A DNA stretch of 22,900 nucleotides from Phycisphaeraceae bacterium (GCA_020851395.1 JADZCW010000107.1:1-22900), one strand, 5' to 3'; positions 14,317-22,210 are shown, counted from the stretch's first letter. Translations and numbers: made by a program. Notes: generated by a model from the sequence alone, not told the origin.

Positions 14317-14871
14317 TCAGGAGGTGGCGAGGGGGGTATGCGCGACGACCGGGGAACGGGCCACGCCAACTGGCGTGGGCTCACCCGCGGGTCGGGCGAT
14401 CGTCTGCCGGCTGATCTTGTCCTGAAGACGAAGCAGTCCCTCGATCAGGGCCTCGGGCCGGGGCGGGCAGCCAGGGACATAGACGTCCACCGGCACGACC
14501 AAGTCCACGCCCTTGACCACGTGATAGCCGTGCTTGAAGTAGGGGCCCCCGCCGACGGTGCAGGCGCCCATGGCCATGACGTACTTGGGGTCGGGCATCT
14601 GGTGGTAGAGCCGGCGAAGCCGAGAGGCCATCTTATAGGTGACCGTGCCGGCGACGATCATGAGGTCCGCCTGGCGGGGGGTGGCGCGAAAGGCACCGGC
14701 CCCGAAGCGGTCGACGTCGAAGCGGGACGCGGCGAAGGCCATCATCTCAATGGCGCAGCACGCCAAGCCGAAGGTCATCGGCCACACCGACGAGCGCCGG
14801 GCCCAATTGATGGCCCAATCGACGCTGGTGATGATCAGGCCGTCCTCGAAGCGGTTCTCGATCCAGCTCAT
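14317..14871 (-). CDS. nuoB: NADH-quinone oxidoreductase subunit B
   Basis: Complex I subunit that holds iron-sulfur cluster N2, the last electron carrier before quinone. The protein has 184 residues from the ATG at 14871, which has GAGGAG six bases upstream. Nine upstream in-frame residues are spurious. Conserved motifs are FGLACCAIEMM (Cys38, Cys39), GACTVGGG (Cys104) and VPGCPPRPEA (Cys135), giving all four cluster ligands. ATPRQADLMIVAGTVT is also typical. A TACAAT box 26 bases upstream suggests it is the first gene of its transcript. nuoA is absent: the upstream neighbour is the divergent potassium channel gene. The C-terminal ~25 residues are a variable tail. nuoC is displaced downstream. 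Confidence 0.96.
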   Translation of the reverse strand: MSWIENRFEDGLIITSVDWAINWARRSSVWPMTFGLACCAIEMMAFAASRFDVDRFGAGAFRATPRQADLMIVAGTVTYKMASRLRRLYHQMPDPKYVMAMGACTVGGGPYFKHGYHVVKGVDLVVPVDVYVPGCPPRPEALIEGLLRLQDKISRQTIARPAGEPTPVGVARSPVVAHTPLATS

Positions 14872-14896
14872 GGGGACTCCTCGGTCAGGCCGGAGC

Positions 14897-14902
14897 ATTG
14901 TA
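14897..14902 (-). promoter_or_regulatory. -10 box of nuoB
   Basis: TACAAT on the minus strand lies 25 bases before the nuoB ATG, predicting a leader of about 20 bases that includes the GAGGAG ribosome-binding site. A -35 match at 17 bases upstream is poor. Confidence 0.45.
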
Positions 14903-14980
14903 GGGTCGATCGTGGATTTAGGACAGGCGACTCGGGTCAGGCCGACGGGGGGCAGGGGAGCCAGTCGTCGGTGGGGGAGT

Positions 14981-14986
14981 TAAACT
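14981..14986 (+). promoter_or_regulatory. Possible -10 box for a leaderless potassium channel transcript
   Basis: TAAACT ends six bases before the GTG start at 14993. A T-A-N-N-N-T box at this distance would place transcription start on the start codon. The nearest purine-rich stretch (GGGGGAG, 14973-14979) is too far upstream to be a normal Shine-Dalgarno. No -35 is visible. Confidence 0.3.
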
Positions 14987-14992
14987 CTGGCC

Positions 14993-16804
14993 GTGATCGA
15001 GCACGGGATCGATGAGCACGGACAACGGGCCAGGTCGCGGAGCGGCTGGCGCTGGCTGCTGCTGTCATGCCGGCGTGCGGTGGTGACAGGCACGGCGGCG
15101 GTGGCGGTGATCGTGACGCACGGGTTCGAACGGCCGGTGCTGCCGAATGAGCTGGGCCATCGTCTGCTCCTGGGCCTGACCGCGATCTATCTGCTGGACC
15201 TGCTGGCCTCCTGGTGGCGGCGTTGGACGCCGGGACGTTTACCGATCCACGGCCGCGAGTTGGTGCTGCCGATGTTGGCCGGCGCGGCGGGCGCCGCGGC
15301 GGAATTCGGGACGGGCCAGGGGTGGGGATGGCTGTTCCAGGGCCTGCTGGTGTGGCTGGCGCTCCGCGAGGTATGGCGGCTTTACGTGGTGGGCGTGCGG
15401 GTCATGGACCGGCCGGGCATGCTGCTGCCGCTGAGCTTCCTGAGTCTGGTGGTGGTCGGCACGCTTGTGCTGAAGCTTCCCGTGGCCGCGGCGCCGGGCC
15501 GGCAGATCGGCTGGATCGACGCCCTGTTCACCATGACCAGCGCCGTGTGCGTGACGGGGCTGACGGTGCGCGACACGGCCACGGCCTTCTCGCCGATCGG
15601 GCAGGGGATCATCCTGTTGTTCATCCAGCTCGGGGGGTTAGGCATCGTGACCTTCGGCACGATGTTCGCCCTGGTGGGGGGGCAGCGTTTGTCATTACGG
15701 GAAAACGTGAGCCTGAGCCAGATGCTCAGTGACCAGCCCCTCTCTCGGATCACGACGCTGGTCCGGCTGGTGGTGATCTCGACGGTGGGGCTGGAGCTCG
15801 TCGGGGCCTTGCTGCTGATGCGGACGTGGGGGCCGGAGGTGGCGATGGGGGACCGGGCGTGGATGTCGGTGTTCCACTCGGTCAGCGCCTTCTGCAACGC
15901 GGGCTTCTCGCTCTTCTCCGACAGCTTCCAGGGGTATCGCTACGCGCCGTCGATTCACGCGGTGATCGTGCCGCTGATCGTCCTCGGCGGGTTGGGCCTG
16001 CCGGTGCTCGACGACGTCTGGCGGGTGGCGTGCCAGCGTCTTCGCCGTCGCCGCCGGGGCAGTCTGCACGTCACGAATGAGCGTCTGCCGCGCCTCTCGC
16101 TGCACACGAAGCTGGTGCTGGTCACGACGATCTCGCTGTACGTCGGCGGCACGTCGCTGATCCTCGCCGGGCAAGTGGCTCGCTACTTCGATCCGACGGT
16201 GGTGGCTAACAAGCAAGACCTCGGCCCCCTGACGGCGACGAAGGTCGGGGCGATGGCGGCCGACGCGAGCTTCATGGCCGTCTCGGCCCGGACGGCGGGG
16301 TTCAACACCATCCCGATGAACGAGCTGCGGCCGGCGGGGGTGTTCGTGCTGATGATGCTCATGATGGTCGGGGCCTCCCCGGGCGGGACCGGCGGCGGGA
16401 TGAAGACCACGACGCTGGCGCTGCTGGTGCTGTCGGTCCTGGCCACCGCGCGCCAACGGGAGCAGGCCGAGGCGTTCGGCAGGACGATCAGCGACAGCTT
16501 GGTCCGACGGGCGGCGACCCTGGCGCTGGCCTTCGTGGGGGTGGTGGCGCTGGCGACGCTGCTGCTGCTGATCACCGAGCCGTTCCCGTTCGTGAAGGTG
16601 CTCTTCGAGGTTGTCAGCGCCGCCTCGACGACCGGGCTGTCGCTGGGGATCACTCCGGATTTGACGGCCTTCGGCAAGCTGGTGATCGTGGTGACGATGT
16701 TCCTGGGGCGCGTCGGGCCCCTGACGCTGCTGGCGTCGCTGTTCGTGCGTCAGCCGGTGGGACAGGACTACGCCTACCCGCGGGAGGGCGTGATCCTCGG
16801 GTGA
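14993..16804 (+). CDS. Potassium uptake channel subunit, KtrB/TrkH family, with extra N-terminal membrane region
   Basis: The protein has 603 residues. It contains the four pore loops of the superfamily: TSAVCVTGLT, SAFCNAGF, SARTAGFNT and SAASTTGLS. Each has the filter glycine. SPGGTGGGMKTTT before the fourth repeat is the gating-loop region. The membrane protein imports K+ with a cytoplasmic RCK partner, encoded by the next gene. KtrB usually has about 450 residues. Here about 140 residues precede the first canonical repeat, with roughly three or four hydrophobic segments between residues 25 and 135 and arginine-rich links (SWWRRW, REVWRLYVVGVRVMDRP). The GTG at 14993 is the only plausible start seen and lacks a Shine-Dalgarno. 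A later ATG at 15012 is out of frame. The channel family is certain; the KtrB versus TrkH name is not. Confidence 0.92.
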   Translation: MIEHGIDEHGQRARSRSGWRWLLLSCRRAVVTGTAAVAVIVTHGFERPVLPNELGHRLLLGLTAIYLLDLLASWWRRWTPGRLPIHGRELVLPMLAGAAGAAAEFGTGQGWGWLFQGLLVWLALREVWRLYVVGVRVMDRPGMLLPLSFLSLVVVGTLVLKLPVAAAPGRQIGWIDALFTMTSAVCVTGLTVRDTATAFSPIGQGIILLFIQLGGLGIVTFGTMFALVGGQRLSLRENVSLSQMLSDQPLSRITTLVRLVVISTVGLELVGALLLMRTWGPEVAMGDRAWMSVFHSVSAFCNAGFSLFSDSFQGYRYAPSIHAVIVPLIVLGGLGLPVLDDVWRVACQRLRRRRRGSLHVTNERLPRLSLHTKLVLVTTISLYVGGTSLILAGQVARYFDPTVVANKQDLGPLTATKVGAMAADASFMAVSARTAGFNTIPMNELRPAGVFVLMMLMMVGASPGGTGGGMKTTTLALLVLSVLATARQREQAEAFGRTISDSLVRRAATLALAFVGVVALATLLLLITEPFPFVKVLFEVVSAASTTGLSLGITPDLTAFGKLVIVVTMFLGRVGPLTLLASLFVRQPVGQDYAYPREGVILG

Positions 16805-16857
16805 TCAGCGGGCTCATTCGGGTGTTCGTGCAGTGACCCTCATGGAGGATGTTGCGC

Positions 16858-17529
16858 ATGGCCGCAAGCAGGCGATTCGCGGTGGTCGGTCTGGGACGCT
16901 TCGGCAGCCGTCTGGCCGCGGGCTTGGCCATGGCCGGACAGGAGGTCATCGCCATCGACAAGCAGCGCGAGCCGGTCGAGCAGATCCGCGACCGGGTCGA
17001 CCTGGCCATCGCCCTTGACGCCACGGACGAGCAGGCGCTGCTCACCCACGGCATCGACAAGGTCGACGTGGCGGTCGTCGGCATCGGCGACATGTTCGAG
17101 GACACCGTGCTGGTCACGCGTATCCTCAAGGACCTGGGCGTGGGACGTGTCTACGCCCGGGCGGTGCGGCCGATCCAGGACCGCATCCTCCGCCGCGTCG
17201 GTGCCGACGACGTGATCAGCCCCGAGAACGAGTCGGCCGACCGCTGGGCCCACCGCCTCGTGACGCCGCAGTTCCTCAACCAATTCGAGCTCGAGGACGG
17301 CTACAGCATCGTCGAGATGGCCACGCCCCCATCATGGGTGGGCAAGGCGCTCAGCGAGCTGCGACCCAATCGCAAGTTCGGCGTGCACGTGCTGGCGCTC
17401 AAGGTCAAGGGCGAAGGTCGGACTTCACTTCAACTGCCCGACCCCGACGAGGCCATGACGTCCGACGCGGCCCTGCTGGTGATGGGCCGCGACAAGGACC
17501 TGGCCAAGCTGCCCAGGCAGGAAGGATGA
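16858..17529 (+). CDS. Potassium channel regulatory subunit, KtrA/TrkA family (RCK)
   Basis: The protein has 223 residues, matching single-unit KtrA rather than the double-length E. coli TrkA. An N-terminal Rossmann domain carries GLGRFG at residues 11-16 and an acidic residue ending the second strand (VIAID), as in NAD(H)- or nucleotide-binding RCK_N domains. The C-terminal half fits RCK_C (VGKALSELRPNRKFGVHVLALK...DALLVMG). It would form a cytoplasmic octameric ring gating the channel encoded just upstream. The ATG at 16858 is chosen because GGAGG lies nine bases before it. Another ATG at 16849 abuts that site and is too close. The gene follows the channel gene by 53 bases and overlaps the next gene by four bases. 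Confidence 0.92.
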   Translation: MAASRRFAVVGLGRFGSRLAAGLAMAGQEVIAIDKQREPVEQIRDRVDLAIALDATDEQALLTHGIDKVDVAVVGIGDMFEDTVLVTRILKDLGVGRVYARAVRPIQDRILRRVGADDVISPENESADRWAHRLVTPQFLNQFELEDGYSIVEMATPPSWVGKALSELRPNRKFGVHVLALKVKGEGRTSLQLPDPDEAMTSDAALLVMGRDKDLAKLPRQEG

Positions 17530-18806
17530 GCATGGAAGCGATGAACAAACAGGACATGATCGTCGGTCGGGCGCACCTCTGGGACCAGCCGTGGTTCCGG
17601 GACGTGCTGACGCTCGCGGCGGTGGCGATGGCGCTGCTGGCGGCGTGGCAGGTCTGGGCGATTCTGGCGCCGGTGCTGGTGGGTTTGGCGATGGCGTATG
17701 TCTTCGACCCGCTGCTGAGCGTGCTCGAGCGTCGATGCCGGGTGCCGCGGCTGGTCTCGGCGATCGTGCTGCTGTTGTTGGTGCTGTCGGTGGTGGGGAT
17801 AGGCCTGGCGCTCTTGCTGCCGGTGCTCATCGAGCAGGCCCGCGAGCTAGGCCGGAACATGCAGGAGTACGCCAACTGGCTCTCGGCCAAGCTGGGGATG
17901 GACTGGCGGGGCGTGATGGACTGGCTGCAGAATCACCTCATGTCGATGTTGTCCGGGTCGCCGGACGTCGGGCAGCCGGCCGCGGTCGCCTCGACGACGC
18001 AGCCGGACGCGACGCAGGCCGCCACGCAGCCGACCGCCGGTCAGGCCGCGAGCATCTTCGGCCGATGGGCCGGCATGGCGGCGCAGGGTCTGGGGCGCGG
18101 CCTGGGCGTGCTCGGGGCGGTGATCGGCGTGGGCTCCTACCTGGTGCTGGCGGTGGTCATCACGGTGTTCTGCTTCGTGGTCTTCGCCTGGCGCCTGTCG
18201 CGGATGGCCGCGTGGACCTTGGTGACGATCCCCGGTGTGAATCACCCCAAGACGCTGCACGTCCTGGGCCGGATGGACGTGGCGGTCTCGGGCTTCATCC
18301 GTGGCCGACTCGTCCAGTCGCTGGTGATGGGCACGGTCCTGAGCGTGGGCTGGATGTTCGTGGGCGTGCCCTACTGGCTGCTGCTGGGCGTTCTCGGCGG
18401 GTTGATGAACATGATCCCCTACGCCGCCAGCCTCATCTGGCTGGTGGCGGTCGGAGCGACGGTCCTCGACGGTGTCACCAGCAGCGGCGGGCTGCACTGG
18501 ACGCACCTGGTCCTGCCGTCGGTTATTTACTTCGGGGCCCAGCTGCTCGACGGCTGGGTCGTCGAGCCCGTGGTGCAGGGCAAGGCGACAAACCTCGACC
18601 CGCTGACGGTGCTGCTGTCGGTGCTGATCGGTGGATCGCTCCTGGGGGTCGTGGGGATGGTGCTGGCGATTCCCGTTACGGCGTGCCTGAAGATCCTGGC
18701 CGAGGAGGTCTGGGTGCCGGGCCTGCGCCGGCGGGCGGCGGCGGACGCGATGGCCTCGCCGTCGGACGCGGAGCGATCATCAACTTCGCCCCGTCAGACG
18801 TCTTGA
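17526..18806 (+). CDS. AI-2E / PerM (UPF0118) family membrane protein
   Basis: The protein has 426 residues and about seven or eight membrane segments. The family's conserved central region is clear: VSGFIRGRLVQSLVMG, VGVPYWLLLGVLGGLMNMIPY, then QLLDGWVVEPVVQGKATNLDPLTVLLSVLIGGSLLGVVGMVLAIPVTA. Members have been linked to autoinducer-2 export and, in halophiles, to Na+(Li+)/H+ antiport. The substrate cannot be read from sequence. The ATG at 17526 overlaps the preceding stop (ATGA). A second ATG at 17532 is better spaced from AGGAAGG (17519-17525) and may be the true start. A low-complexity Thr/Gln/Ala linker (STTQPDATQAATQPTAGQ) interrupts the first half. Coupling to the K+ uptake genes suggests an ion-homeostasis role. 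Confidence 0.88.
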   Translation: MSMEAMNKQDMIVGRAHLWDQPWFRDVLTLAAVAMALLAAWQVWAILAPVLVGLAMAYVFDPLLSVLERRCRVPRLVSAIVLLLLVLSVVGIGLALLLPVLIEQARELGRNMQEYANWLSAKLGMDWRGVMDWLQNHLMSMLSGSPDVGQPAAVASTTQPDATQAATQPTAGQAASIFGRWAGMAAQGLGRGLGVLGAVIGVGSYLVLAVVITVFCFVVFAWRLSRMAAWTLVTIPGVNHPKTLHVLGRMDVAVSGFIRGRLVQSLVMGTVLSVGWMFVGVPYWLLLGVLGGLMNMIPYAASLIWLVAVGATVLDGVTSSGGLHWTHLVLPSVIYFGAQLLDGWVVEPVVQGKATNLDPLTVLLSVLIGGSLLGVVGMVLAIPVTACLKILAEEVWVPGLRRRAAADAMASPSDAERSSTSPRQTS

Positions 18807-18829
18807 CACCTCCGGGGGTGGGGTAGAAT
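18803..18829 (+). promoter_or_regulatory. Consensus-like sigma-70 promoter
   Basis: A perfect TTGACA (18803-18808) and TAGAAT (18824-18829) are separated by 15 bases, slightly short. The -35 box overlaps the stop codon of the upstream membrane-protein gene. It would drive the small coiled-coil gene and the secreted protein after it. Confidence 0.6.
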
Positions 18830-18874
18830 GGTCAAGAGTCGGGGCGCCTTGTGGCTCCACGTGGGTGCGATGCG

Positions 18875-19060
18875 ATGGCCAAGATTCCACTATCTGAAGC
18901 AGACTTTTTTGCCAAGCTCGAGGGCCTCGAGCTCGAGGCCCATCGTCTGGCGCAGAAGCGGGACGCGACGACCAAGCCCGCGGAACGGCGGGTGGCCGAG
19001 CGGCAGGTCAAGGAGGTCGAGGACAAGATCGCTGCGCTCAAACGGCTCTACCAACCGTGA
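18875..19060 (+). CDS. Small charged coiled-coil protein of unknown function
   Basis: The protein has 61 residues (MAKIPLSEADFFAKLEGLELEAHRLAQKRD...). From about residue 8 onward it is almost entirely charged and helical, with heptad-like leucine/alanine spacing, ending in KIAALKRLYQP. No signal peptide or catalytic motif is seen. The ATG at 18875 is chosen because the upstream in-frame residues (MAPRGCDA) look unlike the rest. The ribosome-binding site is weak. It lies 46 bases after the consensus-like promoter and 70 bases before a secreted protein. A long alternative frame covers the same bases but is arginine/serine-rich and looks like a shadow. I do not recognise the family. Confidence 0.6.
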   Translation: MAKIPLSEADFFAKLEGLELEAHRLAQKRDATTKPAERRVAERQVKEVEDKIAALKRLYQP

Positions 19061-19130
19061 AGCACGACGGGCCCTCCCGTCCCTGCCTAGCATAGAGGGT
19101 CTGATGCAAACCCCTTCGCGGAGGTGCGGC

Positions 19131-20165
19131 ATGCCCCGTGGCGCTGGTTGGTGGAGCGCGTGCCTGGTCCTGTCTCTCGCCGCCGCGGCCGGTCCGGTCC
19201 TGGCCCAGGACGTCACGCCGCGGATCCAGCAGATCCGCGTCCAGCAGGCGGCGCAGGCGATGACGCAGGATGAAGCGACCCTGCTGGCCCAGGTCGAGGG
19301 GCGTCTGGCGGCGCTGATCGGGCCAGTCCGGCTCTCGAACGTCCCGGCCCGCGAGGCCCTGGCGTGGTGGCGGAGGACCACGGGCCTGCCGCTGGTCGTC
19401 GACTGGCGGGCGTTGCAGATGGCGGGGGCTGATCCCGCGTCAGCGGTGACGATCCAGCTCGATCGCGCCCCGGCCAAGCAGGTGCTCGAGCTGATCACCG
19501 ACCAGATCGCCGCCGCGTCGACGGGCCTGACCGGTGAGCCGATGTCGCTGGTGATCGACTGGTCCGCCTGGTACGTGCGGGTGATGACCAAGCAGCAGGC
19601 CAACCAGCGGCTGGTGACGCTGGTCTACGACATCGGCGAGGCCGTGCAGGACGTGCCGGCGTTCGCCAACGGGCCGCGGATGGACCTCAACAGCGCCCTG
19701 GCGGCGGGCGGCGACAGCGGGGGCGCGAAGTTCGAGCGGGATGACGCGGCCGAGGCCGCGCCGACCAAACAGCAGCGCGGCGAACGACTGGCCGAGGTGG
19801 TTCGGCAGATGGTTGAGCCCTCGGTCTGGCGGGAGAGCGGCGGTCCGGCGAGCGTGCGTTACGACCAGGGCAAGCTGATCGTCAACGCCCCGATGTACGT
19901 GCAGCGTCAGATCGGTCGGGCCGTGCCCGGCGCGGCCGAGGTCGGCGTGACCACCAGCGGCACCCGCGCGGTCTACTCGGGGGTCGTCGGCGCCGGCGAT
20001 CCTAGGTACGTCGGGATCTCCGGGGGTTCGGCGACGGCGGTTGCGCCGACGACGGCGCCCTCCTATGGGTCCTCGACCCCGGCAGCCATGCCCCGGACGT
20101 CCAACGGCGTGGCGGGGATCGATCAGCAGCCCTCGGCGCCCGTGGCTCGACGGGCCGCACCGTGA
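19131..20165 (+). CDS. Secreted protein with secretin N-terminal (STN)-like region
   Basis: The ATG at 19131 is preceded by GGAGG with six-base spacing and gives 344 residues with a clear signal peptide (MPRGAGWWSACLVLSLAAAAGPVLAQD). An in-frame ATG at 19104 is a less likely start. Around residues 50-150, VRLSNVPAREALAWWRRTTGLPLVVDW ... VTIQLDRAPAKQVLELITDQIA resembles the short STN module of secretins and TonB receptors. It is followed by LVTLVYDIGE and an EVVRQMVEPSVWRESGGPASVRYDQGKLIVNAP block of the kind seen near secretin N-domains. No secretin pore domain is present. The last ~80 residues are a Ser/Thr/Pro/Ala-rich tail. It is probably periplasmic; the function is not known. The family link rests on visual resemblance only. 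Confidence 0.7.
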   Translation: MPRGAGWWSACLVLSLAAAAGPVLAQDVTPRIQQIRVQQAAQAMTQDEATLLAQVEGRLAALIGPVRLSNVPAREALAWWRRTTGLPLVVDWRALQMAGADPASAVTIQLDRAPAKQVLELITDQIAAASTGLTGEPMSLVIDWSAWYVRVMTKQQANQRLVTLVYDIGEAVQDVPAFANGPRMDLNSALAAGGDSGGAKFERDDAAEAAPTKQQRGERLAEVVRQMVEPSVWRESGGPASVRYDQGKLIVNAPMYVQRQIGRAVPGAAEVGVTTSGTRAVYSGVVGAGDPRYVGISGGSATAVAPTTAPSYGSSTPAAMPRTSNGVAGIDQQPSAPVARRAAP

Positions 20166-20235
20166 CAGCTAACACCCCGCGCGGATCTGACGCGTCCCCG
20201 ACGCCATCGCGTGAATGTGGGTGTTGTCGTTCGCC

Positions 20236-20958
20236 TCAGCGCCGCCGACGGCTGACCAGCAGCGTGCCGCCCAGGGCCATCAGCGCCACACCAGCCGGCT
20301 CCGGGACGATGGTGATGAAGGCCGCGTCGGAGCCGAACTCTACGCGTACGCCGTTCTGATACAGAAAGTCGAGGTTCGCCAAGGCCTCGCTGAGCGACAG
20401 CGTGATGATGACCTCGTTGGAGATCGCGCCCAGTCCGCCGAGGGCGACGACCGGCGGGCTGGCGACCACGCCGCCCTGGGGTCCGTCGACCGAGGACGGG
20501 CCGTCGAGGTTCGGCCCGCCGAACGGAGTGGCGACGGCCGCGTTCGAACTGGCGAAGTTGGCCAGGGCGCCCGTGCCGTCGGTGTTGCCGTACCCCCATT
20601 CACCCGACACGTCATACCCCGGGCCGTAAGACCCGGTGTTGAAATTGATCGACGCGCTGCCCGGGCCGATGACGACCGTGCCGTCAAGGATCATCGGGTC
20701 GCAGTCGCAGTCGTAACCCGGCACTCCAAGGTCGAAGCTGATGCCTGTGAGGATCTGGCCCGCGTTGTCGATGCCCCCGGGCGCAGCGGTCGAGGTATTG
20801 CTCAGCCGGATGACCAGCGTGTCGGGTGTGGGCAGACTGAACTCTGCCTCGGCTGACAGCCCGGGCAGGCCCGGATCGGAGAAGACAAAAACTGCCGCTG
20901 AGACGGACCAGGACAGGCCGATAGCTAGCCCAAGGACGATGCAGGACATGCAGCGCAT
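20236..20958 (-). CDS. Secreted PEP-CTERM sorting-domain protein
   Basis: The protein has 240 residues from the ATG at 20958, which has GGAGGAG about nine bases upstream. Twenty-six further in-frame residues upstream are not supported. A signal peptide (MRCMSCIVLGLAIGLSWSVSAAVFVF) is followed by a beta-rich, Gly/Ser/Asn/Asp-rich body. The body contains an aspartate- and cysteine-rich GYDCDCDP segment. The C-terminus is VPEPAGVALMALGGTLLVSRRRR, a standard PEP-CTERM exosortase signal. The exosortase must be encoded elsewhere. The gene has its own promoter and converges on the STN-like gene. The ligand or role is unknown. Confidence 0.88.
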   Translation of the reverse strand: MRCMSCIVLGLAIGLSWSVSAAVFVFSDPGLPGLSAEAEFSLPTPDTLVIRLSNTSTAAPGGIDNAGQILTGISFDLGVPGYDCDCDPMILDGTVVIGPGSASINFNTGSYGPGYDVSGEWGYGNTDGTGALANFASSNAAVATPFGGPNLDGPSSVDGPQGGVVASPPVVALGGLGAISNEVIITLSLSEALANLDFLYQNGVRVEFGSDAAFITIVPEPAGVALMALGGTLLVSRRRR

Positions 20959-21037
20959 TCTTCTCTCCTCCATTTGGGTCGGCCGGAACCGGCGACCCGA
21001 CATGTTCCCTGCACCAGCGGAACCCTTCTCCATCACT

Positions 21038-21067
21038 AGGGTACAGCATTTCCAAACAGCAAGTCAA
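21038..21067 (-). promoter_or_regulatory. Sigma-70 promoter of the second PEP-CTERM gene
   Basis: On the minus strand TTGACT (21067-21062) and TACCCT (21043-21038) are 18 bases apart. The predicted start is near 21031, giving a ~70-base leader. That leader contains a GC-rich hairpin (GGGTCG at 20976-20981 with CGACCC at 20993-20998, plus inner pairs) just upstream of the ribosome-binding site. Confidence 0.6.
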
Positions 21068-21169
21068 CGGACAATTCCTGCAGGCTAGGAATTTAGCACG
21101 AAATGCCCCGGCTCATCATGCCGGCCGTATCGTATTATTCTTGATGGGTTTAAGAGAGAAGTCGTCCCG

Positions 21170-21832
21170 CTATGCCTGCGTCTTGTCGGTCGCGGAGGGA
21201 TTCGTGCGGGCTGTCGATGCGGAGGGATTGGCAGGCAGGGCAATTTGTTCGGGCGTCAGATGCTTCTCGATCTCCTCGACGATCCTGCTCGTCGGCTCCC
21301 GGTCGTATTTCCAATCATCGAGCACGATCCGCCTGTCCTGTCGGTCTTGGACGACGGCGATGCCCTTGGACTGCCAGCGGCGTTTGTCCAGACGGGCGAT
21401 CTGCGACAGGTCGATGCGCTGCCCGCGGCTGGTGATCAGCGCGTCGTTGTCGATCTTGACCCAGCGGTTGGCATGCGACAACAGGGCCAGGCCGATCCAG
21501 ATCGCCAGCGGCACTAGACTGAAGCCCAGGGCACGCTGCACCAGGATGTCATTGCTCGAGTGAGCCTTGCCCGGCGCCGGGCCGGAGAAGTCAATGGGCC
21601 AGCCGTTCTCGGCCGCCTGGCGTTGCCATTCCTCAGTGACCAGATCGGCATTGTCGGGGTAGGCCTTCTGGATCTGCAGGTAGGCCTCGAGCATCTGGTT
21701 CTGATGGGGGTAGGCCACGTAGCCGTCGTAGAGGAACCAGACGGAACCGGCCAGGCAGGCGACCGTCAGGATCAGCAGCCGCAGGAGATAACCCTGGCGA
21801 ATCTTGGCCTTGATGGGCGAGGCAGTTTCCAT
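21170..21832 (-). CDS. Membrane protein of unknown function with two transmembrane segments
   Basis: The protein has 220 residues. A short basic N-terminus leads to one membrane segment (about residues 17-38, LLRLLILTVACLAGSVWFLYDGY). A ~65-residue soluble loop rich in Gln/Tyr/Asn follows, then a second segment (about 101-121, ALGFSLVPLAIWIGLALL). The rest is a soluble tail (WVKIDNDALITSRGQRIDLSQIARLDKRRW...) that looks like a small beta-rich, PH-like domain. It ends in a Ser/Thr/Ala-rich stretch. No enzyme motif is seen. AGGA lies about nine bases before the ATG. The small gene upstream ends 48 bases away on the same strand. I do not recognise a named family. Confidence 0.75.
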   Translation of the reverse strand: METASPIKAKIRQGYLLRLLILTVACLAGSVWFLYDGYVAYPHQNQMLEAYLQIQKAYPDNADLVTEEWQRQAAENGWPIDFSGPAPGKAHSSNDILVQRALGFSLVPLAIWIGLALLSHANRWVKIDNDALITSRGQRIDLSQIARLDKRRWQSKGIAVVQDRQDRRIVLDDWKYDREPTSRIVEEIEKHLTPEQIALPANPSASTARTNPSATDKTQA

Positions 21833-21880
21833 ATGGGCTTATCCTATTCTCACCTCGACGGATCAGGGGTGGGGGATGAT

Positions 21881-22123
21881 TCACGGCAATTGACCGATGG
21901 TGCGATCCCACCATCGGTCGACGCGCTGGCGGCCGGCGGGCGGTAAGGCACGCAGGCGATCATACCCTCCCCGGCTCGTCGGCTGCACGGGGATGCGCGG
22001 CAGCATGCGATCCTCGGCGAAGGCCCAGGTGAGGAAGGCGTTGGTCTCCTGGATCATCCTGACTCGGATGTCCACCAGAACCCGACGGCGAGAGAACAGG
22101 CTGGGCACGGTCCAGGGGAGCAC
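21881..22123 (-). CDS. Small hypothetical protein
   Basis: A GTG at 22123 has GAGGAG eight bases upstream and gives 80 residues. The frame stays open 12 codons further upstream (ATG 22159), but without a better ribosome-binding site. The protein is basic, with many Arg and Trp residues (VLVDIRVRMIQETNAFLTWAFAEDRMLPRIPVQP, RVDRWWDRTIGQLP). It has no signal peptide or membrane segment. It lies between mnmA and a membrane-protein gene on the same strand. The start is uncertain and I do not recognise the family. Confidence 0.55.
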   Translation of the reverse strand: MLPWTVPSLFSRRRVLVDIRVRMIQETNAFLTWAFAEDRMLPRIPVQPTSRGGYDRLRALPPAGRQRVDRWWDRTIGQLP

Positions 22124-22210
22124 GGCATCAACTCCTCGGGGTGTTAGGCAGAGAAACAATACGGGTGCCTGAGTTTAGGTTCTTCGGCCACTGCGGCCAA
22201 GCGATACGAG

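Noticed and set aside
18828..19130. N-terminal extension of the STN-like protein starting at 18828.
   Set aside because: The extension is Arg/Ser-rich, overlaps the coiled-coil gene in another frame, and would bury a clear signal peptide that has its own GGAGG site at 19120.
20166..20235. Bidirectional terminator between the convergent STN-like and PEP-CTERM genes.
   Set aside because: Only a 5-bp stem (20192-20204) is present, with no T-run on either strand.
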